Below, one piece after another: positions 35,035-45,439 of a stretch of DNA of 64,000 nt. The position numbers and the translations under genes were made by a program. The notes below the pieces were generated by a model. That model did not search any database and was not told where the DNA came from. It saw only the letters and a list, made by a program, of their open reading frames with translations. This DNA comes from Caenorhabditis remanei (taxonomy: Eukaryota > Nematoda > Chromadorea > Rhabditida > Rhabditidae), in contig NC_071332.1 in assembly GCF_010183535.1 (NCBI RefSeq), positions 8,742,001 through 8,806,000 of the forward strand, in the 5' to 3' direction. The first letter of the stretch is position 1. Each line of letters starts with the position of its first letter.

Positions 35035-36787
35035 ATGAACCTTACCGTACTTGCCGAGCTCATTGAGCTGCGAGCCAAAGCTGAAGCTGAATTGCTATGC
35101 GCTCACGTAAGCTCAATTCTGAAATTAGATTTATTAAAATGTTCTCGTATTACAGTATGAGACATATACACCTGTTCGATTTGTCCTAATCACGATTGCA
35201 ACAGTTATAGCTTGTCTTGGCACGATGGGAAATATTTTATTGCTGATAGTATTTTCAGCCAAACAGGTAAGATTTCAAGATGATCTGCATTCAGAGTTGT
35301 TTTTTTTCTAAACTTTTGATATCTAATGCTTAGTTTCAAGAGATCAGCGTGTTTCCCAGAATTTCGAAAACCTAAACCTTCTGAACTTCGTGTCAGTTTG
35401 ACAGCTTTCAACTCTTTTAAACTTCTTCCTCGTTTTTCGAAAGTCGTTTCCGCGCCATCAAGTACATTGCACTAAAAGTAGTTCAATCAATTTCAATTTT
35501 TTATTGAAAAGAGTGCAAATATTCGATTATTCAGATCTCCAACACTCCAGCCACTTTGTATCCATCTGTACTAGCATGTCTGGATTTTGCAATTTGCTTT
35601 GAATACATTCTTCTGTTCGGAGTGGACGCTTTAGTCAGCTACTTGAAAATTGAGGTGAGTTTTATTTTATAATATCTGAGTTTAGAGTATGATTGCTTGA
35701 TGCAGGTTCTCTTCAATTTTTCTTCATTTTGCAGAGCTTATTCAAACTCTATTATGTCTACATCGTTCCTGCCTACGTGATGGCTCGAATCACTCAGCTG
35801 GCTATCCCTTATATGCTCATTTTCGCCACACTTGAACGCCTCTTCTGGACGTCTAAGAACAAGTAACCCTTCTGATTTTTGAGTGGTTTCAAAATAGAAT
35901 TTTCTAAATTTCAGAAGCAATTTATTGAAAGCATTTCACTCATCTACTGGACGTCATATCACTGTTATAGTTTCGCTGGCGATGTGTATTTTATTGAGAT
36001 CACCAAGTGCATTTGCAATTAAAGTCGATGATTATCCTAATTGTCCAGACTTTTTTAGAACTAAAACTACAAATCCAAGGTATTTGATTTAAAATGCGAA
36101 TAGAATGTAATTTTAATTGAGTTTTACAGAGAATGGGCTCAAGAAAGTGGACTATATCACTTCTTCGATTTCCAAGTAATGACCATTGCTCAAACTCTTG
36201 TTCCATTTGTTCTGCTAGTGGGTCTCAATTTGATTATTGTGAGAAGAATGTGCTCGGATAGTGTGCAAAAAGAGAAGCAACAAGAACCAGCGGAAGTTCA
36301 TTTCCAAGAGGAAAGACTTTTGACCCAAATCACTCCAGTTCATAAGTCTTCGACATGTAAGAAAAAGAAGGGAATCGGCAATTGAAAATGGTAATTTTTT
36401 CAGCAATGGGTCTCTCATTTCCTCCGCTCAAAAGTATGTCTCCAGCAGTACGAAGTGCTGTTTTCACAATGGCAGCTATCGTAACTTCATATCTTATCTC
36501 AAATATTCTCCATCTCAGTCTAACTGTTTTAGAAAGGTAAACAGTTTCTGAACATTCATCAATTTTTTTTAACTTTGTATGATTTCAGATCTGGACATGC
36601 AATTCTAAAATCAGAAGAGGATCCTCTGATGTCTTCAACATTTCACACATTCTTCTCTGACTTGGTCTCTTTCGTATACATGTTCACTTCAGCCATTCGA
36701 ATTGTCATTTACTACACTTGCAATCCCAAAATACGAGGAGATCTTATTGACTTTTTCGCTAATCGAAAGAACGCTGTCTATCTATAA
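35035..36787 (+). CDS. Rhodopsin-family GPCR, neuropeptide (FMRFamide/DMSR)-receptor-like, 384 aa
   Basis: Eight exons (35035-35106, 35156-35266, 35535-35654, 35735-35862, 35915-36079, 36130-36356, 36404-36536, 36589-36787). The ATG lies shortly after TATATTTTCAG. Seven hydrophobic segments are visible. TM1 carries the conserved Asn in LGTMGNILLLIVFSAKQ. TM3 ends with an E/DRY equivalent, FATLERLFW. TM7 and the following helix read RIVIYYTCNPKIRGDL, a variant of NPxxY. The third intracellular loop is about 45 residues and basic/acidic. These features fit the invertebrate peptide GPCRs related to FMRFamide and myosuppressin receptors, but the ligand cannot be inferred. The gene stands alone after a long upstream region, as is common for neuronal genes with extended promoters. 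Confidence 0.85.
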
Positions 36788-37111
36788 TTTTATTTTTCTT
36801 TTTCTTTTCTATCTTCCAACCAGTTCTTATTTATTCGGGTTGCTATCATGTTAACGTTTTATTCATTCATACGATTTCATTGGCATTTTTGTTGTGCGCG
36901 GTATCTATACGTATAAATTTTTCTGAATTTGATTGAAATCGAGTATTGGAAACAACTTATCTGAAACTTGGGAACTAGGATAAGTCAGAAATAAACTTGT
37001 AACTCGTGGTGTCGGGGCGGTTTATACCATAAACTAACTGTCCTAAGCTTAAAGACAAGAAATCTTCTTGAGGGAGCAAATAACACTGTCACATTGGTTT
37101 TATTAATAATT
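36788..37111. other. Convergent 3' intergenic spacer
   Basis: Between the GPCR (plus) and the Ly6-like gene (minus). An AATAAA-like signal for the GPCR is near 36990. Nothing else is seen. Confidence 0.5.
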
Positions 37112-37648
37112 TCAATATAGACTCATAAACAATATCATAAGTAAAGACCAACAAATATTTGTTATTAAACCATAACCTCTATTTGAATTACTTTTCCAAC
37201 TAACGCCTCCTCCTCGCTGATGGAAGAAACTGTCTCGTTCATTGTTGCATCTGGAAAAAACAACTCGATAGCGAGATATTCCCAATTCAGTAGAAACTGA
37301 CCTATCCTGACTGCAAGTTCTGCATTCCGTATTTGGTCCCACATCTGGAAGTGTTGCACATGGATAATCAGCACATCCACGACGGTATGCACGTCCTTCT
37401 GAAGAAAAACGATAGCAGAATTGAGTAGAAGGAGGACAACTTTCTTCAATCCAACGGTCTTTGTCATAGCACGTAGAACCATCGCATGTTTCACATATAA
37501 GGGTTGTTATCGTGCCTAGAATAGAATATTCATTTGAGTCTCGAAGTTGGAAAAATATTCACACTTTACCTTACGCTAATATTTAAAATACTTGGATAAA
37601 CTACTCACCGAAACATAGAATTAAGCATAGAACAATTTGCTTATGCAT
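37112..37648 (-). CDS. GPI-anchored Ly6/uPAR-like (three-finger) protein, 130 aa
   Basis: Three exons (37648-37609, 37515-37302, 37250-37112). A signal peptide (MHKQIVLCLILCFG) is followed by ten cysteines in a three-finger pattern: CETCDGSTC, then spaced single cysteines, then CRTCSQDRCNN. The closing Cys-Asn pair is the hallmark of the LU domain. The C-terminus is a short Ser/Asn/Gly-rich spacer and a hydrophobic tail (ICWSLLMILFMSLY), as needed for GPI attachment. Such proteins in worms act at the cell surface, often as modulators of receptors or adhesion. The specific role is unknown. Confidence 0.8.
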
Positions 37649-37814
37649 GTTTTCACAATAGTTTATCAGAAGAGTAATAACTAAAATGAAGTAGAAGTGA
37701 ATGAGGAACACAAACGATCAATATTTGTTTGTTATCAGTTTTTACATGTGTGTGGGTTGTTCATGTTATCTTTTTATTGGTCAGGAAACGATGAATCATC
37801 ATGTTTGAAAGAAA

Positions 37815-39200
37815 TCAAAACTTGGTTATATGAATTTGAGTTCCGAGTTTACGAACATTAGGCAGTGTAGTGAGTTCATCGATTGTGTGCACTTTTAATC
37901 CTAAAACTCGAAAATGTTTCATTATTTCAAACGTTGGTAACATACCAGCTGGCAAGAAAATAAACCGACGACACAGTGTGAAGAAGAATAATCTGTAAGG
38001 TTTATGTACGAGTAGAGTTGTTAACGTTGACAATAGACCGTGAGTTGCAATCAGACATAGACCAGGTTGCACAAATTCTGAAAGTTCTTCTTCATGAGTA
38101 ATTGTTTTCAGAAAAGAGAGTAGTACTTTGATCCCATTTATTAATCAGGAGCAGGAATACCAATCCAAAACCAGCTGGCAGAACCAGAGCTGAATACGGA
38201 ATCAGAACCTGAAAAAATTAAATGTTACCGGTTCTTGAGTTTTCAATCGTCTGTTTTACTTCCGGGTTGAGAACAAAATACCTGAAGTAGCAATCCTTTG
38301 AGAAATTTTCTCTGTGCATTTTGCATTTCTTTCGACAACAAAATTCTCGTTGCTCGAATGATATAAAACGAATGAACAGCATACATTGTTGATAAAACGA
38401 TGACTACTGCTATCCCGCCCATAAAATAAAAGTGTAAGAACCCAAGTTTATGGGTTGAAAGTACAACTGTTCCCGTGTTCCAGATATCACATGGTGCATT
38501 TTCCCATCTATCAACAATATTTTCAATTAAATCACGATCTTCGATATCATCGAAATAAATAGGAAGCCAGACATGGAGTACTCCAACTAAGTAGTATATT
38601 GTAATCTTAAAAATCCGGTATTCAATCGAATGACGTAAAATGTGGAAATTAGGAAGAACACTCTGATGTCTGTACTCAAAGAGACAAGTGGTTGATGCAC
38701 CAACACCTGGGAAAAATAATAACCATGCTTCTCCTGGTTTTGAGATTAGCACTCACAAGCTAGCATGAATGTAGTTAGGTAGTATTGTGAGCGTGTTGAA
38801 AGCTTCATATATGACAATAGTCCAATCGGATATCCACATAGATAAGGGTAAAATATAATAGGAGTAGACAGGATTGTGAGGAACACGTTGAAACAAATTA
38901 TTCTAAAATGGTGACGACATTGGAAACTGGTTTTACAACATCACTTCTGACTACGCTGTCATTTTTCCAGTCTCTTTTTTTCTTAACTCACGACAGTTGG
39001 AAGATTAGAATAAGCCATTTGTAAGAACCCATGTTCCAAGGAGACTTTTTGAGAATACAAAACACAGAAATAATGAACAATGGAACTTGAAGAGCCCCAA
39101 TAATATTCATAGCTATAGAGTATATGGAACTATTTCTAGTGAAACTGTCTTTGAGGTGACAGCTCAAAAAATGAGCTCGACTTTGGTGGAACATAACCAT
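37815..39200 (-). CDS. Serpentine chemoreceptor of the Str superfamily (Srh/Sri-like), 374 aa
   Basis: Five exons (39200-38992, 38902-38757, 38706-38282, 38208-38127, 38077-37815). ATG at 39200 gives a frame that closes exactly; a further upstream codon (TTG) is not a start. Hydrophobic segments alternate with loops in a seven-TM layout. Signature pieces are WNMGSYKWLILIFQLS after TM1, YPIGLLSYMKLSTRSQYYL at TM2-3, LFEYRHQSV after TM3, and HGLLSTLTTLLVHKPYR in TM7. The last is typical of Srh, whereas YRHQ recalls Sri, so the subfamily is left open. Such receptors are expressed in chemosensory neurons and belong to rapidly turning over families abundant on chromosome V. No broken exon or premature stop was seen, so it appears functional. 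Confidence 0.85.
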
Positions 39201-39463
39201 GATCAACACTATGAGATTGCGCAACGAAATCAACTAAGCAAAAAATGTCAACGAGAAATCTGAAGAAAGTGAGCTCAGGAATCACCTGTCACCTCTCTAA
39301 ACGTGAAAACACTGAAAACTCGTAGAACAAATTAACTGCACAGCATTTTAGAAATTCTAACAAGTATGACGAAGAAAATAGAATAAACTTTATTTGTGAA
39401 AGTTCAAAAAAACTGAATATTTTGGAACATAGAAACAGATTAGCGGAGTAATTCAAATTATGA

Positions 39464-40320
39464 TCAAAACAAAGTTGTATTATTGTCTCCTTCCGGCTCT
39501 GCAGGTAGAAGTTGATAACTTCCATTGTCATTCTTCAATTCCCAATCCAACATACAGATATGTCCATCCATTTGTTGGAGTATTGCTTCAGCCCACCCAC
39601 CATATTTCTTCACGCTCTCACTATCTCCTCCATCGATCACATTTCGTAATTCAAAACAAATCGTTCTCAAAGCTCTTCCTTGTAGAATACTTTCAACTTG
39701 TGTAAGAAACGTCTGGAGTACGGAATCTATTTCGAAAATAAATGAAAACTTACTAGTTGTGGAGCAAACACATTCTCGCTACCAACGACTGTTTGACGAA
39801 AACAAATTATCTGGTTACGAAGATTTTCTCGATCAGTTTCCAAACGAGAAATATCTGATTCATGTGCTCCGGGATTCACATGAGGTTGTTCTCCGATCAG
39901 CGGATTACACTGAAAAAGTGAACCACTATTTTATTTTTCATTTTTATTTTTAAGTATTTTCTTTTAAGTAATTTATTAATTACTTACTAATGCATTGATA
40001 TTTTGAAGGCTGTCAACAATCCGATGAACCGTCTCCATTATCTCTAAAAACTGTTTCTTTTTCTCATCTGGAATTGAACTTTCGGTTGATTCAGTTTTCA
40101 GTTGAAGCTCCATATCTATCAGTTTATTCAAACAATCAATTCGTTTTATCATTCTTCGGGTCTCATCTCCAAAATTTTCAACAATTGTTTCGTAGTCTGA
40201 ATTGCTGAATTAATTGAAACATATTTCAATCAAAAACTCACTTTTTCTGATAATATCATTTGTATCTCTCACCACTTTTTCACTGTCTTTGAGGAATTGT
40301 CCCCAGTAATCTCGGCCCAT
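39464..40320 (-). CDS. Short member of a nematode coiled-coil family (member A), 230 aa
   Basis: Four exons (40320-40242, 40196-39988, 39909-39754, 39712-39464). The start is one base after a T-rich acceptor, suggesting trans-splicing. The chain is helical and charged with no recognised domain. Its last two exons align with the last parts of members C and D: LTQVESILQGRALRTICFEL corresponds to ITQMSKLVGANELSLICSHM in member D, with the same phase 0 intron just before. It lacks the long N-terminal coiled coil of its relatives. The function is unknown. The presence of the gene next to four related minus-strand genes points to local duplication. Confidence 0.8.
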
Positions 40321-40874
40321 TCTGTAAAAAAAAAAACATTATTCCCAATAGGCTCATCACCCCAGAAATAAGTTATGCTAGAAGGTTCTCCTAATTGTCA
40401 ACATTACAAATGAAAACGCATGAAACAAGAACATTTTGAATTGTAAACGAAACTGTTGATAACAGATGGAACTTTAAGTGTTAAGAATGAGCAAAGACCT
40501 ATTTCATAATTTATTCCAAAATGGTAAACATGGACGTCAAAAAGCAAATAACTCTCACATCAGAATGAGCAACACACCGAAGAGTCGACAAAAAACGGAA
40601 AATTATCAAACAAAAGTAGATGGCAGAATTTTGAAAAGCGATTTGATAAATTTTAGTTCAAAATATACGGAACAGGACCACACATAAATTGCAGGGAAGT
40701 TCTGAAACTGTTTTGATTTTCGGAAGAAGACGTCCTGTAGAAAGTGAAGTCGTAAGAGACAAGTATCTGTAGTAATTTATAGTGGTTGATAATTTTAGTA
40801 TGTACACTTTTAATTTTTAAATAACATATAAAAGCGTTTATTGGTTTACAACAGATTGTAGAAAGTTAACACAG
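40321..40874. other. Spacer between coiled-coil members A and B
   Basis: AT-rich, no supported gene. It contains the 5' region of member A and the 3' end of member B. Confidence 0.45.
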
Positions 40875-43800
40875 TTATTCAATCTCTTCAATAATCACCG
40901 ATTGAGTTGGAATAACATCTTGATGGTGCATATTTGCTGTTTGCTCTTGTTTCATCTCATCACTGTTGTTTTGTTTCAATTCTGCCAATGTAGGAATTTC
41001 GTTCGAATATTTCGATAAGCTGTCATATCTTTTCTTGACTAGTTTCAAATGAAGACTGCGTTCTTCGGATGAATCGCAGTCATTCTGAAAACTTATAATT
41101 ATGATGAGAAATAGAGACCTGAAGTGTTGTATTACCTTCTCCAAATAATCCAAGTAGTCCTTCAAAGCGTTTCCGAATTGTTTGCAAGCGTATGTAACTT
41201 TCTCCACCGATTCTTTGATACAAAAAACAAAATGTTTTCCTGTGTTATTCCATTGAATATTCAGATTTTCTGACTCCTCAGTCAACATATCTATCTCAGG
41301 TGTGATGGCTTCGATTAACGCATTCAACATTGGGATACATTTTTGTTTCTCTTTTATGAAAAGTTCTGGGTTTCCAATGTGACGTTGCATTTCACGGGCC
41401 TGAAATGAAAATCAGTTGCAACTTTTTGTCGGAAACTAAAATTAATTACATTATTGTAAAACCTGTTGAATAATTCCACGATTTTTTTCGTTGATGATCT
41501 CAAAGCATTCAATCGATTGGCCCAGTTCCTCTCAATCACTTCATTCCATATTTTATATTGGAACATCATTTTAATCTGGTCCCATTGTTGTTTCATCTGA
41601 TCCATTCTTATTTTATGTTTCCTCTGCATTTCTTCTTTTTCTTTTTCGAGTTCAATGTATATTTGTCCAATTCTTTCGTTATGCTCAGCTTGTAGACGAG
41701 CCAGTTCACTGAAGTTAACGACTTCTAGGGTTAATTAATGGACGAAAGTTTTGAAAGGTAACTCACTCATTCATTGCCTCAGCTTCTTTCTGTTGTCGTA
41801 TTGAAATTTTTAAAAATTCCTCATCTTTATCGTTTACTACTTTCTCATGAATCAACTTCTCTCTGAAAATTTAGATTAACATCAGGAATCAGATTAAAAA
41901 TAACCTTTGCCGTTGCTTCTTCATTTCTTCCAGTTCTTGTTCACCATGCTTTTTCAGGTTCTCAATTTCGTTCTGATACTTCTGCAAATATAAACTTTAA
42001 CTCTTAGAATTCAGATAATTGAATTCATATAAATACCTCTTCTTTTTGTATCGTATCGTTTAGAAGTTCTCTTTCCAATTCTTTTCTCTCGTTTTCCAGT
42101 TTTATCTGTGTTTCACGGGCTCTCCGTTGTTCATTCAATTCAATTTGTTTCATTTCATTCGAAACTTCCTTCTCCAACAACTCTTTTTTTCGTGCCCGTT
42201 CTTCTCTTCTTTTCTTCATTTTCTCCTCATGTTCCCTTTCAGCTCTTCTGAAAAACAAAACAAACTAATTGTAAGAGCACAAAAATCCGGCATTCTCACT
42301 CGTTTTCCTCTCTCATTCTCTCCTGCAATATGTCGAATTCCGAACGTTGTGGAACCACTGGAACCGTTTGTTCAGTTGGGAAACCTACACCAATCAATTG
42401 ATTTTGCGATGTGAGGAATGAAGAATTTGAGTTCGAAGATAAATTCTGATGTATTTCAATGTTTTGCATGAAACGAATTGATTGAACTAGGTCTCACCTG
42501 TTGTATGTTTGATAAATTCATAGAAGTAAGAGAAGAATTTTCGTGAGATTGATATTGTCCACGAAATCCATCTCCTCTATTCGAAGACGGAATGGACATC
42601 ACAATTTTCGGAGTTTTAGTTATCTGGTTATTTACCTGGCATCCAGTTGACGATATATCGTGGGAGTGTTTATATCCATGACCTTCTCTTCTTGAGGCAT
42701 TATATTCCGCATCTCGAAAGTGTTGAGTCTGAGACGGAGAGACCTGTTGTTGTCTCTGCTGAAACTCGTTAAGAAAATTTGGTCATTGATAGAAAGCATC
42801 AGGACAAAAAAATTCGGAATTTTTCTGTGGACAGTGTGGAATTACTGTGATCTATCATCTGCTCAAAATTAGCGCTTGAAATGGGACGAGTTGGGACGTC
42901 CCGCGTCCCCATCCCGCGCGTCCCGGATTGTCATAAAACGGTTGAAAGGAGGAATAAACGTATATTTTTGAAACTTTGGGAATCGCGTCCCTAGCTATGT
43001 CTTCAGATTCTGTGAAAGTTTCAATATTCTCCGACAGAAACTGACAGTTTAAAAAAATTCCCGGAAAAAAGTGGGACGTCTCATTTCGAGCGCTACTCAA
43101 AATTTTCGCGGATTGAAAAAAGATTGAAAACCTAAAACCTATTTCTAAATATTTCACAGTGCAGTGACTCAAATTCCCAGCGGAATTTATAGAAGTAATA
43201 AAGGGCTTTTTTTGGAGGGTTGATATTGTCTAAAAATTCCATCTTCTCACCTGAAGACTAGTTAACAGCATATTGTGAGAGTATTCGTTGTTTTGACTTC
43301 CTCTTCCTGGGATTTGATATTCCACATTTCGAAGAATATGAGCCTCAGTCGCCAAGTGCTGTTGACATCCTTCGAGATTACCAGCTGGGTAGGGTGTCTG
43401 TAATTTTTTTTAAATGCAAAGGTTTGTAACGAAAATCAGTGGAGATTTATAGACACGACAAAAGAGTCAGTCTCTTTTAAAGGAGGACTGAAGCCATATT
43501 TTTATTGCAGATACTTCTATTTAGCATATGGGTCAGTGATTTAGGTTTCTCCGAATTTTCAAAAGAATCGGAATCTGCAATAAAAATATGACTTCAGTCC
43601 TCTCTTAAGTTACGAATTTATCGAAATTTATTTTTATGAAACTTTAAATCACCACGGTTCCCCTGAAGAATTTTACATGAACACTCGAAAATTTAAAAAA
43701 GAAGCGTGGCACGAACTTGAACTGCTGTTGGTTTTTTCTTTAGATTGAAATGATAAGAAGAGTGGAAAACTATAAAAGAAGAAGGATTCGGTTATAATCA

Positions 43801-45176
43801 CAATATTCTCTTCTCACTTGAAGCATTTATCGGATTCACATTGTGATCAAAAGGAAATGGCCAATACGGATCTCTCGAAAGTGTCTTTCAATCCATCGAC
43901 GTCTGTGACTTTCCAAACTGTGGCGAGGAAACAACAAGTCAAGTTGGAGATCATAAACAATTCTACAAGTCCTGTATTGATCAAGTTCAAAAACACTAAT
44001 CCAGCAGTTTTCGCTACGACTCCAAAAGATGGAAAGCTGGCAGTTGGTCAGAAGCAAGAGTTTAAATGTGCCTTCAAGGGAGCGACAAAAGAAGATCTTG
44101 AGAAAAACCATAAACTCTTGCAGCAGAGGTATGTTGTGTAATGACTAAGAAAACTAGAATAAAAACAACTTTATATTTAGATTTACCATTGTAATGGTTG
44201 CTGTTTCAGCAAATGTTAATACTGAAATGGCAAAGAAAAATGCATTCAAAACAGTGACTTTGAAGCATAAGATAAATATCTTATTCGCTGGAGTAAATGA
44301 CCAAAAAGAGAAGGAAGCTCCGCAAGCAACCAATAACGATGATGTTGAAGACAAGGATCGTGAAGGAAAGATGCGATCGAAGGGCAGGAGTGAACCTCCG
44401 AATGTCAAGAGGGTTAGTTGTGCTTGAACTTATGATGGCTTTTCAGTTCACTTTTTCAGGCTAACGTGGTGATGTTCATGAGAAAGGAAGGAGAATCAAT
44501 TTCGGATGAAGATGACGATGAAGGTGGTGCAACTGCCCCAGCTGCTCAGGCTCCAAATGATGACATGATGACAACTCGTCCTGCCGGAAATTTCACTGGA
44601 CAAGTGGCTGCGAACGAAAATCTCGGAGGGCCAAACACTCCAACAAGCGATATGAAAACTACTCGTCCTGCTGGAATCTTCACTGGTCAAGTTGCTTCTA
44701 ATGCAGTCCCTGGAGCACCAGTTGATCCAAAAAGTGTTGGACTTCTTACGACTCGTCCAGCTGGAGCATTCAATGGACTAGTCACACCTAATGCAGAAGG
44801 AGCTGATGAAAAGGATAACCTAAAAACAACAAAACCAGCTGGATCATTTGAAAATCCGCAGAAACGCAATAACAAGTAACCGACGAAGGCGGAAAATCCG
44901 AAACACGGAAATAATTGTGTCTATGAATAAAATTTGAAGCTTTGCACATTTTGGTTTATGTTTCATTTTTTGCCTGACTTGTTGATATTTCAGAAAGAGC
45001 GGCTTCACATAGCTTCCATACAAAAAATTGAACACTTTTATCTATAGTATCTACCAATGAATCTATTGTTCCAAAGGAAAACCTAAATTCATAAATTCAC
45101 TTACAGTGTCTATTTGACCTTCACTCACATCAGATTGCTGATTAGTTTCTAGACGGAATCCCCATTGTCCTGACAT
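40875..45176 (-). CDS. Coiled-coil protein (member B), 580 aa, with a nested antisense gene in intron 1
   Basis: Ten exons: 45176-45105, 43397-43251, 42758-42498, 42445-42300, 42247-42037, 41981-41905, 41862-41767, 41708-41450, 41399-41136, 41084-40875; all phases agree. The N-terminal third is polar and Gln/Ser/Asn-rich. The middle (from about residue 185) is a long, highly charged coiled coil (EKMKKRREERARKKELLEKE and similar). The C-terminal part contains KIWNEVIERNWANRLNALRS and ends with a PTLAELKQ segment. Member E shares these two landmarks and the same 77-nt exon, so the two are paralogues. A donor four codons into the extension of exon 1 (after QQSD) is an alternative. Intron 1 spans 1.7 kb and contains the MSP-domain gene on the other strand. 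Exon 43397-43251 looks like a duplicate of part of exon 42758-42498. The role is unknown; a structural or filament-associated protein is a guess. Confidence 0.75.
42870..43095. mobile_element. hAT-type MITE (226 bp) with 8-bp target duplication
   Basis: The element begins TAGCGCTTGAAATGGGACG and ends with CGTCTCATTTCGAGCGCTA, which are terminal inverted repeats with two mismatches. It is flanked on both sides by CTCAAAAT (42862-42869 and 43096-43103), a perfect 8-bp direct repeat. Eight-base target duplications are characteristic of hAT transposons. The interior is GC-rich at the left and has no transposase. It sits in intron 2 of the coiled-coil member B gene. Confidence 0.85.
43479..43606. 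repeat. 128-bp stem-loop inverted repeat in intron 1 of coiled-coil member B
   Basis: Arms at 43479-43512 and 43573-43606 are reverse complements over about 34 bases with few mismatches; the core is GGACTGAAG ... ATATTTTTATTGCAGAT. The loop is about 60 bases. It could be a small palindromic MITE or a hairpin RNA precursor. Note that the T-run plus GCAG also looks like an acceptor on the plus strand. Confidence 0.65.
43857..44879 (+). CDS. MSP-domain protein with C-terminal TTRPAG repeats, 307 aa (nested gene)
   Basis: Three exons (43857-44128, 44181-44412, 44460-44879). Residues about 5-125 form a major-sperm-protein (MSP) immunoglobulin-like domain: an N-terminal VSFNPSTSVTF strand, then VKLEIINNSTSPVLIKFKNT and an FATTPKDGKL loop with matching C-terminal strands. 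A charged acidic/basic linker follows. The C-terminal half has four repeats of TTRPAG-x-F-x-G (last copy TTKPAG) at about residues 206, 235, 265 and 291. MSP-domain proteins drive nematode sperm motility, and some accessory MSP fibre proteins have an MSP domain plus a low-complexity tail. A GATAAG site lies about 110 bases upstream, as in many sperm genes. The whole gene lies inside intron 1 of the antisense coiled-coil member B. Confidence 0.9.
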
Positions 45177-45439
45177 GCTTAGTCCAGTCTTAATTAAGAA
45201 ATGATAAAGTAGAAGCAAATAACACATAAATATAATCATGTATAAAACATGTATAAAACATGTACAATATGAAAAAGGAGGTATCCAGTTAGAAATCTAT
45301 TTTATTCTGAAGCAGGCAAATGATTCAAAAAATCGTGTTTCTATTTCTCAGAACCGTACATTTTTTGGTTACTTAGTTGTAGTTGAATAAACATAAAAAG
45401 ACAAAAAAAATCATACACAATGAGCATTTGGTGAAACAA

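Noticed and set aside
39201..39233. Upstream extension of the chemoreceptor to a TTG codon at 39233
   Set aside because: TTG is not a plausible nematode start; the ATG at 39200 gives a closed frame and normal length.
42577..42635. 59-nt GT-AG segment inside a coiled-coil member B exon taken as an intron
   Set aside because: Removing it breaks the frame, while reading through is open and in phase on both sides.
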